A stretch of 7,587 bases of DNA from Candidatus Methylomirabilota bacterium (GTDB lineage: Bacteria; Methylomirabilota; Methylomirabilia; Methylomirabilales; Methylomirabilaceae), in contig PQAQ01000207.1 in assembly GCA_003105305.1 (NCBI GenBank), positions 2,309 to 9,895 of the forward strand, given 5' to 3'. Positions 1 to 6,632 of the stretch are shown one piece after another. The stretch's first letter is position 1; every line of letters starts with the position of its first letter. Below the pieces are notes generated by a model. That model worked only from the letters and a program-made list of their open reading frames with translations. It was not told where the DNA came from and searched no databases. A program made the position numbers and the translations under genes.

Positions 1-531
1 GTTGGCGCGTCAAATGCAGTCAACCTGACCGACGGTCTGGATGGGTTGGCTATCGGCCCGGTCCTGATCTCCGCCGCGGCGTATACGATCCTGGCATACA
101 TTGCGGGACACGCCAGTATCGCCCACTATCTGCAGGTGGTTTTTGTGAGGGGGAGTTCGGAGTTGACGGTCTTTGGCGGCGCCATCGTGGGCGCCAGCCT
201 GGGATTCCTCTGGTACAACACGTACCCCGCGCAGCTCTTTATGGGCGATACCGGTTCGTTGGCGCTTGGAGCCGCTGTCTCGACGCTTGCCGTACTCGTC
301 AAGAGCGAACTGCTCCTGCTGATTGTTGGGGGGGTATTTGTGGCGGAGGCGATCTCGGTGATCCTGCAGGTCTTCTCATACAGAACGACCGGCCGACGGG
401 TCTTTCGGATGGCGCCGATTCATCACCACTATGAGTTGAACGGGATGGCGGAGCCGAAGATCATTGTCCGATTCTGGATCGTGTCCTTCATCCTGGCTCT
501 GCTCTCACTCACCACGTTGAAGTTACGGTAA
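1..531 (+). CDS. mraY: Phospho-N-acetylmuramoyl-pentapeptide-transferase MraY, C-terminal half (5' end outside window)
   Basis: MraY is the integral membrane enzyme that transfers phospho-MurNAc-pentapeptide from its UDP carrier to undecaprenyl phosphate, giving lipid I. The reading frame is open from base 1, and 176 residues precede the TAA at 529-531. Family proteins are about 360 residues, so roughly the N-terminal half is missing. Visible hallmarks in order are [13 protein letters not shown] (nt 13-51), which carries an active-site Asp; [10 protein letters not shown] (from nt 241); and the histidine loop [11 protein letters not shown], whose three His codons are at nt 421-429. Hydrophobic stretches between these motifs fit the last membrane helices, and the final one (about nt 472-516) ends just before the stop. 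The upstream DDxxK motif lies outside the window. murD starts 13 bp downstream, as in most dcw clusters. Identification is near certain; only the 5' extent is unknown. Confidence 0.97.
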   Translation, partial: VGASNAVNLTDGLDGLAIGPVLISAAAYTILAYIAGHASIAHYLQVVFVRGSSELTVFGGAIVGASLGFLWYNTYPAQLFMGDTGSLALGAAVSTLAVLVKSELLLLIVGGVFVAEAISVILQVFSYRTTGRRVFRMAPIHHHYELNGMAEPKIIVRFWIVSFILALLSLTTLKLR

Positions 532-544
532 TAGAGTGCGTAAG

Positions 545-1927
545 ATGAATGATCTATCCGACAAGCGAGTCGTCGTCGTCGGATTGGCGCGATCCGGGGA
601 GGCGGCCTGCCGTCTGTTGCTGAAACAGGGCGCAGCGGTCGTCGGCACCGACCGCAGGGATGAGCGTGAGATCGGCGACGATCTCTGCAGCCTCGAGCGC
701 GACGGAGTCAGCCTTGAGCTGGGCGAGCGGTATCTGCGCTCTCTGCTTGCGGCAGATTGTGTCGTGGTCAGTCCTGGAGTCGACCTGCGTGAGTCGCCGT
801 TTGCGCGCGTTCGTAAAGCGGGCATCCCCCTTATCGGCGAGGTCGAACTGGCCTACCGATATAGCGAGGCCACGTTCATCGGTGTGACCGGGACCAACGG
901 CAAGAGCACCACGACGACCCTTCTCGGCCTTATCCTGAAGCAGGCCGGCATGCCGGCGCACGTAGCCGGCAATATCGGTACCCCCCTGTGTCGAGTCGCA
1001 CCCTCCCTTTCAGCCGGCGAGTACGTGATTGCGGAACTGTCGAGCTTTCAACTGGAAACGATCGGGACGTTCAGGCCGCACGTGGCGCTGCTCCTGAATC
1101 TTGCGCCCGATCATCTGGATCGCTACGATCAGGTCGAAGACTACTACCGGGCCAAGGCCCGCATTTTCGAGAACCAACGGTCGTCAGATATCGCCGTCAT
1201 CAATGCGGACGATCCGGTGACGCTCCAGGCCGCATCGCAAACAAGAGGGCGCAGGATCGGTTTCAGCCGGGTCGGATCGCATGTCGAGGGAGCCTGCGTC
1301 GAAGACGGTCAACTCGTACTCGCACTTAACGGGAAACGGGAGGCTATCTGCCCGGTATCCGAGTTGAAGATTCTGGGAGTGCATAACCTGGAGAACGCTT
1401 TGGCTGCCGGCTTGGCAGCAGCGGCGCTTGGCGTGCCTCCGGAGACGATCCGGACGGCGCTGACCGGTTTCGAGGGGCTGGAGCATCGCCTGGAGTGTGT
1501 GGCGGAGATCGGAGGCGTTCGCTACGTAAACGACTCCAAGGGGACCAATGTTGGGGCGGTGATTCGTTCGCTGGAAAGTTTTACGGATCCGATCGTACTC
1601 ATCGCCGGCGGGAGGGATAAACATGGCGACTTTACGCCGTTACTCCCCTTGGTGCGCGAGCGGGTAAAACGGCTGATCCTGATTGGTGAAGCGGCTGGAG
1701 TCATGCGCCGCGCGCTGGCTTCCGCGTGTGAGACAGAGGAGGCGCCAACTCTTGAGGGGGCCGTTCGGCGCGCCGCCGTTATTGCGTCGCCTGGAGAGGT
1801 GGTGCTGCTGTCGCCGGCCTGCGCCAGCTTCGATATGTTTACAGATTTTGAAGAGCGCGGGCGCGTTTTCAAGGCAGCGGTACGAGGGCTTCTGCCCCCC
1901 GCTGACAGCATACGGGGGCAGGCATGA
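545..1927 (+). CDS. murD: UDP-N-acetylmuramoyl-L-alanine--D-glutamate ligase MurD
   Basis: MurD is a cytoplasmic ATP-dependent ligase that adds D-glutamate to UDP-MurNAc-L-Ala. From the ATG at 545 the protein has 460 residues (E. coli MurD has 438). The N-terminal Rossmann-like domain begins KRVVVVGLARSG and binds the UDP moiety. The central ATPase domain has the P-loop VTGTNGKST, with its Lys at residue 120. HLDRYD follows from residue 190, and K204 in YRAKARIFEN matches the carbamylated Lys (K198 in E. coli). The C-terminal domain has NDSKGTNVGA (Lys 332) and LSPACASFDMFTDFEERG, both diagnostic for MurD. The start is a choice: an in-frame GTG at 536 would add three residues (M-R-K). I prefer ATG 545 because the protein then begins like family members, although neither start has a strong Shine-Dalgarno sequence. 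The stop overlaps the ftsW start in an ATGA. Confidence 0.96.
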   Translation: MNDLSDKRVVVVGLARSGEAACRLLLKQGAAVVGTDRRDEREIGDDLCSLERDGVSLELGERYLRSLLAADCVVVSPGVDLRESPFARVRKAGIPLIGEVELAYRYSEATFIGVTGTNGKSTTTTLLGLILKQAGMPAHVAGNIGTPLCRVAPSLSAGEYVIAELSSFQLETIGTFRPHVALLLNLAPDHLDRYDQVEDYYRAKARIFENQRSSDIAVINADDPVTLQAASQTRGRRIGFSRVGSHVEGACVEDGQLVLALNGKREAICPVSELKILGVHNLENALAAGLAAAALGVPPETIRTALTGFEGLEHRLECVAEIGGVRYVNDSKGTNVGAVIRSLESFTDPIVLIAGGRDKHGDFTPLLPLVRERVKRLILIGEAAGVMRRALASACETEEAPTLEGAVRRAAVIASPGEVVLLSPACASFDMFTDFEERGRVFKAAVRGLLPPADSIRGQA

Positions 1928-3039
1928 TCGGCAAGCGCCCCCCCTACGACAAGCTGCTGTACGGCATCACGTTGGCTTTGGTCGGACTTGGCATCATCAT
2001 GGTTTATAGCGCGGGCGCCATCAAGGCCGGGGAGAAATACGACGACCCGTTCTTTTTCCTGAAGAGGCAGATGCTCTGGGCCCTGATCGGAGTTGCAGTG
2101 ATGTTCTGGGCAATGAACCGCGACTACCGTACATTTCAGAGCTATGTGTTCCCGCTATTTCTACTCTCGCTGTTGCTCCTCGTTCTGGTGCTGGTTCCGT
2201 CAATCGGAGTTAAAGTAAACAACGCCAGGCGGTGGATCCGGTTGGCTGGAATCTCCTTTCAACCGTCCGAACTGGCCAAGCTCTCTATCGTGCTTCTGAT
2301 GGCCAAGATTCTTTCGAAAAGGGTCGATCGGGAGGAGCCGTTCGCCCCACGCTTTTTCCTGCCGCTCGCCCTCGCCGGGCTCGTGTGCGGCCTGATCGTC
2401 TTGCAGCCCCACTTTGGGATGGTGGGGATCCTGCTGTGTGCCGTTCTGGCGCTCTGTTTTGCGGCCGGGGTCCGCCTGAGCCACTTGGGCGGTGTGGCTG
2501 TCGTTGTTGCGGCGGTTGCCGTCCTGTTTGTTCTGACCCATCCGTATGCTCTTGAGCGCGTGATGACGGTGCTGGATCGTACGCACGCCTCCTCCAAAGC
2601 TATACACCAGACCAACCAGTCGATCTACGCATTGGGACCTGGAGGATTATTTGGGCGAGGGCTTGGCGAGGGCTACGGTAAATTGGGCTATCTGCCGGAG
2701 TCCCACACCGAGTTCATCTTTGCTGTTGTCGGGGAGGAAACGGGACTTGCCGGATCGCTCCTGATCGTCTCCCTTTTCGGTCTGTTCTTGTGGCGGGGGA
2801 CTCGGATCGCACTTCGGGTGCCCGATCTGTTCGGCGCCTACACGGCGATCGGCATTACTTTTATCATTGTGGGTCAGGCCGTCATCAACCTCGGAGTCGT
2901 TGTCGGACTGTTGCCTATTACGGGCTTACCGTTGCCGTTAGTCAGTTTCGGCGGCACATCGCTGGTCATGACCTTGCTCTGTATCGGCATCTTGCTCAGC
3001 ATCTCGCGTCACCAGACAGCAAGAGGACGACTGGCATGA
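1924..3039 (+). CDS. ftsW: Septal SEDS peptidoglycan glycosyltransferase FtsW
   Basis: FtsW is a polytopic inner-membrane SEDS protein that polymerises lipid II into glycan strands at the septum, together with its class B PBP partner FtsI. The 371-residue protein has about ten hydrophobic segments and a short cytoplasmic N-terminus (MIGKRPPYDKLLYG). Family motifs include ARRWIRLAGISFQPSELAK (QPSELAK from residue 113), a GPGGLFGRGLGEGYGKLGYLPESHTEF block, and the C-terminal signature GLPLPLVSFGGTSLVMTLLC. The oddity is HTEF. The family normally has HTDF, whose Asp (D297 in E. coli by my count) is the catalytic residue; here the codon at 2710-2712 is GAG, giving E263. GEETG also replaces the more usual GEELG. 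The position between murD and murG supports FtsW rather than RodA or SpoVE. The start overlaps the murD stop and the stop overlaps the murG start, each by 4 bp, which suggests translational coupling. Confidence 0.96.
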   Translation: MIGKRPPYDKLLYGITLALVGLGIIMVYSAGAIKAGEKYDDPFFFLKRQMLWALIGVAVMFWAMNRDYRTFQSYVFPLFLLSLLLLVLVLVPSIGVKVNNARRWIRLAGISFQPSELAKLSIVLLMAKILSKRVDREEPFAPRFFLPLALAGLVCGLIVLQPHFGMVGILLCAVLALCFAAGVRLSHLGGVAVVVAAVAVLFVLTHPYALERVMTVLDRTHASSKAIHQTNQSIYALGPGGLFGRGLGEGYGKLGYLPESHTEFIFAVVGEETGLAGSLLIVSLFGLFLWRGTRIALRVPDLFGAYTAIGITFIIVGQAVINLGVVVGLLPITGLPLPLVSFGGTSLVMTLLCIGILLSISRHQTARGRLA

Positions 3040-4199
3040 GGGTCATCATTGCGGGAGGCGGGACGGGCGGTCACCTCTTTCCCGCTATTGCCCTGGCCGA
3101 GGAGCTCCGGTCAAGACGGACGGACCTGCCGCTTCTGTTTGTCGGCGTTGAGGGCGGGGTTGAGGCGTCGTTGCTTGCAGCGAGAGGGTATGAATTCGAA
3201 GGCGTCAGAGCCTCCGGTTTACAGGGTAAGCGCTTACGTTCGCGGCTTCGGAGCTTGACGCTGATTTCCTCGGGTCTTATCCGGTCGCTGTCAATTCTAC
3301 GACGGTTCCGTCCCGATGTCGTGGTCGGGTTCGGCGGCTACGCCTCGGCTGCCATGGTGCTGTCGGGAGCGCTGGCGAAGGTCCCTACAGTGATCCATGA
3401 GCAGAACGCCTTTCCGGGGTTGACCAACCGTTGGTTGGGAAGGGTGGTTGATCGCGTCGCGGTTGCCTTCGAGGAGGCGATCGGTTTTTTCCCTGCGCGT
3501 AAAGTACGGATAACCGGTAACCCGGTCCGAAAAGAGCTTTTTGGTGGGCGCAAGACAGAGGCCCTCATCCGTCTGAATCTGAATTCGGATCGACTGACCG
3601 TCCTGATCTTTGGCGGCAGCCAGGGGGCTCACCGACTGAATCGGGCGATCATGGAGGCGCTCCCCATGCTGACGGGCGAACGGGAGCAGATCCAATTTAT
3701 CCATGCCACCGGTCCGCACGACCTTGCTGCAATCCGGCGAGGGTATGATGCTTCGGGGCATCGAGCGGTCGTGGAGTCGTTCGTTCACGCGATGGCCGAG
3801 GCGTATGCTGCCGCCGATCTGTGTTTCTGCCGATCCGGCGCCGGCACCGTCGCCGAGCTGTGCGCCCTCGGTAAACCGTCGGTGCTGGTTCCATTCCCTT
3901 TTGCCTCCAATGATCACCAGCGCTTCAATGCAGAAGCGCTGGTCGCCTCCGGCGGCGCCAGGATGATTCCGGATGGCGATCTGAACGGCGCTCGAGTGGC
4001 CGAGTTTATACGGACGTCTCTTCACGACAGGGAGGGGCTTGAGACCATGGCGCGAAAGGCGAAGGCCATGGCGAGGCCGGATGCGGCGATCCGATTAGCC
4101 GATCTCGTTATCGAAACGGCGCGTCCGGCCCCGGGCGCCAGGCTTCAGTTGTGTGGCCCGGACCTGCGACGCGAGATCAGGAACTGCGAACATGTTTAA
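3036..4199 (+). CDS. murG: UDP-N-acetylglucosamine--N-acetylmuramyl-(pentapeptide) pyrophosphoryl-undecaprenol N-acetylglucosamine transferase MurG
   Basis: MurG is a membrane-associated GT-B (GT28) glycosyltransferase that adds GlcNAc to lipid I, making lipid II. The protein begins MRVIIAGGGTGGHLFPA, the N-terminal glycine-rich loop. The GFGGYASAAMVLSGAL block follows, then HEQNAFPG (Asn 124) and TGNPVR. The C-terminal domain has LIFGGSQGAHRLN and RSGAGTVAEL, where E274 corresponds to the UDP-GlcNAc-binding Glu (E269 in E. coli), and then DHQRFNAEAL. ATG 3036 is chosen because it starts directly at the conserved N-terminus and has GAGGA at 3023-3027, eight bases upstream. Open reading frame continues upstream, but it is only a shadow of ftsW. 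At 387 residues it is longer than E. coli MurG (355). The last 25 residues (363-387, nt 4122-4199) run past the usual family end, are Arg-rich and I recognise nothing in them. The 3' end overlaps murC by 8 bp. Confidence 0.96.
   Translation: MRVIIAGGGTGGHLFPAIALAEELRSRRTDLPLLFVGVEGGVEASLLAARGYEFEGVRASGLQGKRLRSRLRSLTLISSGLIRSLSILRRFRPDVVVGFGGYASAAMVLSGALAKVPTVIHEQNAFPGLTNRWLGRVVDRVAVAFEEAIGFFPARKVRITGNPVRKELFGGRKTEALIRLNLNSDRLTVLIFGGSQGAHRLNRAIMEALPMLTGEREQIQFIHATGPHDLAAIRRGYDASGHRAVVESFVHAMAEAYAAADLCFCRSGAGTVAELCALGKPSVLVPFPFASNDHQRFNAEALVASGGARMIPDGDLNGARVAEFIRTSLHDREGLETMARKAKAMARPDAAIRLADLVIETARPAPGARLQLCGPDLRREIRNCEHV
3916..3943 (+). repeat. Perfect 11-bp inverted repeat (hairpin) inside murG
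   Basis: accagcgcttc (3916-3926) is followed after six bases (aatgca) by its exact reverse complement gaagcgctggt (3933-3943). The hairpin is coded within the conserved DHQRFNAEALV motif of MurG. No T-tract follows, so it is not an intrinsic terminator. Any role, for example in mRNA folding, is unknown. Confidence 0.6.
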
Positions 4200-5613
4200 A
4201 AAGATACGACACATCCATTTCGTCGGAATCGGGGGGGTCGGGATGAGCGGAATCGCCGAGGTCCTCCATAACCTTGGCTATGAGGTCAGCGGTTCCGATG
4301 TAAAGGCATCGGAGCACGCCCTGCGTCTTCGAGTGCTGGGGATTACCGTACATATCGGCCATGATTCCGCCCACGTCAAGGATGCCGACGTGGTTGTCCG
4401 ATCCTCGGCGGTGTCTCCGGAGAATCCGGAGATTGTTGCGGCGAAGGCGCAGGCCATTCCGGTCATTCAGCGGGCTGAGATGCTGGCCGAACTGATGCGG
4501 ATGAAGTACGGCGTAGCCGTTGCCGGCACCCACGGAAAGACCACGACGACCTCGATGGTGGCGACGGTCCTGGCCGGGGCCGGCTTTGATCCTACCGTGG
4601 TCATCGGTGGCAGGCTCGACGCGCTTGGCAGCAATGCAAAACTCGGACGTGGTGAGTTTATGGTCGCGGAGGCCGACGAGAGCGACGGTTCATTCCTCAA
4701 GCTGGCGCCGACCATTGCTGTGGTGACCACTATCGATGCTGAGCACCTCGATTACTACCGCGATCTACAGCAGATCAAGGAGACGTTTCTGGAGTTCATC
4801 AATAAAGTCCCATTTTACGGTTCTGCTGTGCTGTGTCTTGACCAGGAACAGATTGTGGACCTGTTGCCCAGGGTGCAGAAACGCGTGGTCTCGTATGGTG
4901 TGAGTGCGCCGGCAGACTTGACGGCAGAGGGGATCTCGCTGACCGGGCTCAGCTCCACCTTCAAGGTGAGGTTCAGGGGCGAGCCGCTTGGGGAGGTGCA
5001 GCTCAGGGTTCCCGGCGCGCACAATGTGTCCAATGCGTTGGCGGCCATCGCGGTAGGTCTTGATCTGGACATCGACTTTTCCACAATCCGTATCGCGCTT
5101 GGAGAGTTTGCCGGTGTGGCTCGACGTTTCCAGGTGAAAGGAAGTCCTCAGGATATTATGGTGGTGGACGACTATGCCCATCACCCGGCAGAGATCCAGG
5201 CAACGCTTAAGGCGGCCAGAGACGGGCTCGGGCGTCGACTGATTGCGGTATTCCAGCCGCATCGGTACAGCAGGACACAGCGGCTGCTTCCGGAATTTGC
5301 GTCGGCCTTCGATCTTGCCGATCAGGTGATCATCACCGGGATCTACCCGGCAGGAGAGGCGCCGATTGTCGGGGTGTCCGGTCGGCAGATTGCGGATAGA
5401 GTTGCCGATCGGAGCAAGCCGAAGGTTCTCTATGTAGAACGCAAGGAAGAGATCCCGGATCGGGTTCTTGAGCTGGCGCGTTCGGGCGACCTGGTCATTA
5501 CCATGGGCGCCGGAGACATCTGGAAGGTCGGTGAGCAGATTATCAGCCGACTGCATGCCGCAATCAGCAATCAGCCGTCAGGCATCGGCGAAACGCTGAT
5601 CGCTGAACGCTGA
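4192..5613 (+). CDS. murC: UDP-N-acetylmuramate--L-alanine ligase MurC
   Basis: MurC is the first cytoplasmic Mur ligase and adds L-alanine to UDP-MurNAc using ATP. The protein has 473 residues (E. coli MurC 491). It begins MFKKIRHIHFVGIGGVGMSG, the nucleotide-binding start of domain 1. The ATPase P-loop VAGTHGKTTTT has its Lys at residue 116, and EADESDGSFL and HLDYYRD follow. Domain 3 has DDYAHHPAEIQATL and FQPHRYSRTQ, and the family core ends near GAGDIWKVGEQIISRL. ATG 4192 is chosen over the in-frame upstream GTG at 4153 because the family N-terminus begins here and AGGA at 4179-4182 is well spaced. The last 17 or so residues are encoded by a 7-bp periodic repeat (5561-5616) and are probably not part of the ancestral protein. 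MurB, which supplies MurC's substrate, is encoded 22 bp downstream. Confidence 0.97.
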   Translation: MFKKIRHIHFVGIGGVGMSGIAEVLHNLGYEVSGSDVKASEHALRLRVLGITVHIGHDSAHVKDADVVVRSSAVSPENPEIVAAKAQAIPVIQRAEMLAELMRMKYGVAVAGTHGKTTTTSMVATVLAGAGFDPTVVIGGRLDALGSNAKLGRGEFMVAEADESDGSFLKLAPTIAVVTTIDAEHLDYYRDLQQIKETFLEFINKVPFYGSAVLCLDQEQIVDLLPRVQKRVVSYGVSAPADLTAEGISLTGLSSTFKVRFRGEPLGEVQLRVPGAHNVSNALAAIAVGLDLDIDFSTIRIALGEFAGVARRFQVKGSPQDIMVVDDYAHHPAEIQATLKAARDGLGRRLIAVFQPHRYSRTQRLLPEFASAFDLADQVIITGIYPAGEAPIVGVSGRQIADRVADRSKPKVLYVERKEEIPDRVLELARSGDLVITMGAGDIWKVGEQIISRLHAAISNQPSGIGETLIAER

Positions 5614-5616
5614 TCG
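5561..5616 (+). repeat. Degenerate 7-bp periodic repeat with dyad character at the murC 3' end
   Basis: Reading in steps of seven from 5561 gives caatcag, caatcag, ccgtcag, gcatcgg, cgaaacg, ctgatcg, ctgaacg, ctgatcg. The first two units are identical. The last three agree except at one position and are nearly the reverse complement of the first two (caatcag against ctgattg). The block therefore has 7-bp periodicity and a left/right dyad. Within it a 12-bp direct repeat, aacgctgatcgc, occurs at 5592-5603 and 5606-5617 (14-bp period). It spans the murC stop and codes for the tail from about AISNQ onward. Function is unknown; it looks like a short repetitive element that has run into the gene end. 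Confidence 0.6.
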
Positions 5617-5625
5617 CCTTTACGT

Positions 5626-5630
5626 GAGGA
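5626..5630 (+). promoter_or_regulatory. Ribosome binding site of murB
   Basis: GAGGA lies five bases before ATG 5636. It decides between that ATG and the in-frame GTG at 5624: the GTG codon itself overlaps this site, so it is unlikely to be the real start. Confidence 0.7.
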
Positions 5631-5635
5631 CGCCG

Positions 5636-6556
5636 ATGCTGGAAATGCTGAGTCTGCAGGAAAGATTCCACGGGCTCATCAGGGGGCAGATCCTGGTCGA
5701 AGAGCCGCTGGCATTGCACACCTACTTTCACGTCGGCGGCCCAGCCGACGTGATGGTCTTCCCGGCCGATCTTGGAGATCTGAAACTCCTGCTCAAGACG
5801 GCGCGGGATGAGGCGATCCCCGTACTGATTCTCGGCGGCGGCAGCAATATGCTGGTGCCGGATGATGGGGTCAGGGGACTGGTGATCAATCTTTCCCGAA
5901 CCTTCCTCGATATCGAGGCTGCCGATAAACGAATACGATGCGGGGCCGGCGTACGGATGAGCCGACTGCTCGCCCTCTCTGCAATGAGGGGCCTGACGGG
6001 TCTCGAAGGGCTGACGGGTATACCGGGGACCGTTGGCGGGGCGATCAAGGGCAACGCCGGAACGCCCACAGGCGCCATTGCCGATCACCTCGACTGGATT
6101 CGCGTGGTGAACGGCTTGGGCGAGGAGCGGGTTGTGTCGAGGGATGCGCTTGGCGCCGGCTATCGGCGTACTGCCCTGCCTTCGGGATCGGTCATTGTTG
6201 ACGCCTGCTTTACGCTTGCGCCTGCAACGGCGGCAGAGATCAGGGGGACGATCTCAAGGCTGCTGGTGCGGCGGAATCTGACGCAGCCCGTGACGGTCAG
6301 GTCGGCGGGGTGCATCTTCAAGAACCCTCCGGGCGACTTTGCGGGACGTCTGGTGGAGCGTGCGGGACTCAAAGGGTTGCGGCATGGCGGCGCGCAGATC
6401 TCAGAGAAACATGGGAACTTCATCGTGAACCTGGACGGAGCGACGGCTGCAGACGTGCTCTGGCTGATCGAGCGAGCCAGAACCGAGGTCATGATGAAGA
6501 CGGGGGTGGCGCTTGAACTGGAGATTCAGGTCGTCGGATCGCCCATCGCGGGCTGA
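5636..6556 (+). CDS. murB: UDP-N-acetylenolpyruvoylglucosamine reductase MurB, type II-like
   Basis: MurB is the cytoplasmic FAD enzyme that uses NADPH to reduce UDP-GlcNAc-enolpyruvate to UDP-MurNAc, the substrate of MurC encoded just upstream. The protein has 306 residues, the size of type II enzymes such as S. aureus MurB and shorter than E. coli (342). The FAD-binding region has VGGPADVMVFP and LGGGSNMLVPDDGVRG (GGGSN at 67-71), then GIPGTVGGAIKGNAG from residue 128. YRRT (R177) matches the substrate-binding Arg of the family. The C-terminal domain has SAGCIFKNPPGDFAGRLVE and EKHGNFIVN, and ends LELEIQVVG, with E296 in the position of the catalytic Glu. At the proton-donor position there is Cys 226 instead of the Ser of E. 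coli and S. aureus; to my knowledge other MurBs also have Cys here. ATG 5636 is chosen on its Shine-Dalgarno sequence. An ATG three codons later (5645) is less likely. Confidence 0.96.
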   Translation: MLEMLSLQERFHGLIRGQILVEEPLALHTYFHVGGPADVMVFPADLGDLKLLLKTARDEAIPVLILGGGSNMLVPDDGVRGLVINLSRTFLDIEAADKRIRCGAGVRMSRLLALSAMRGLTGLEGLTGIPGTVGGAIKGNAGTPTGAIADHLDWIRVVNGLGEERVVSRDALGAGYRRTALPSGSVIVDACFTLAPATAAEIRGTISRLLVRRNLTQPVTVRSAGCIFKNPPGDFAGRLVERAGLKGLRHGGAQISEKHGNFIVNLDGATAADVLWLIERARTEVMMKTGVALELEIQVVGSPIAG

Positions 6557-6632
6557 GGAAAACGCCGGATTTCGCCCGAATCGCCGTTTCCTGAGGTTGA
6601 CATCGACGGGGTCAACATGGCGGAGACAAGGT
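6557..6632 (+). other. murB-ftsQ gap (if ftsQ starts at 6633), with a small dyad
   Basis: This is the largest apparent gap in the window, in the place where some relatives carry ddl. No remnant of a D-Ala-D-Ala ligase is visible. It contains GTTGAC at 6596-6601 and its exact reverse complement GTCAAC at 6611-6616, nine bases apart. The left arm overlaps a TTGACA (6597-6602), but no matching -10 box lies 16-18 bases downstream, so I do not call a promoter. The reading frame of ftsQ stays open throughout, so this stretch could instead encode an N-terminal extension of FtsQ. Confidence 0.45.
6622..6625 (+). promoter_or_regulatory. Probable ribosome binding site of ftsQ
   Basis: GGAG stands seven bases before the GTG at 6633. 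It is the best-spaced Shine-Dalgarno sequence among the possible ftsQ starts. TTG 6597 has GAGG directly abutting it, which is too close, and TTG 6513 lies inside murB. Confidence 0.55.

Noticed and set aside
944..957. 14-bp perfect palindrome gccggcatgccggc in murD
   Set aside because: About 0.5 such palindromes are expected by chance in this length, more in GC-rich DNA; it encodes ordinary residues (AGMPA) and has no partner sites.
2790..3035. Possible 82-residue N-terminal extension of MurG
   Set aside because: The upstream part reads the ftsW sequence out of frame, and the conserved MurG N-terminus begins exactly at ATG 3036 behind GAGGA.
3226..3237. 12-bp palindrome gtaagcgcttac in murG
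   Set aside because: About two 12-bp perfect palindromes are expected by chance in this window; it lies mid-gene with no promoter nearby.
3297..4025. Long antisense open frame (242 codons) opposite murG
   Set aside because: It lies entirely within murG on the other strand, has no recognisable domain, and such frames are expected opposite GC-rich genes.
4765..5556. Long antisense open frame (263 codons) opposite murC
   Set aside because: Same reason: a mirror of murC codon bias, with a composition (many His, Arg, Pro, Gln) and no motif that would suggest a real protein.
6597..6625. Internal promoter before ftsQ based on TTGACA at 6597
   Set aside because: No TATAAT-like box lies at the proper spacing; the bases there are gcggag.
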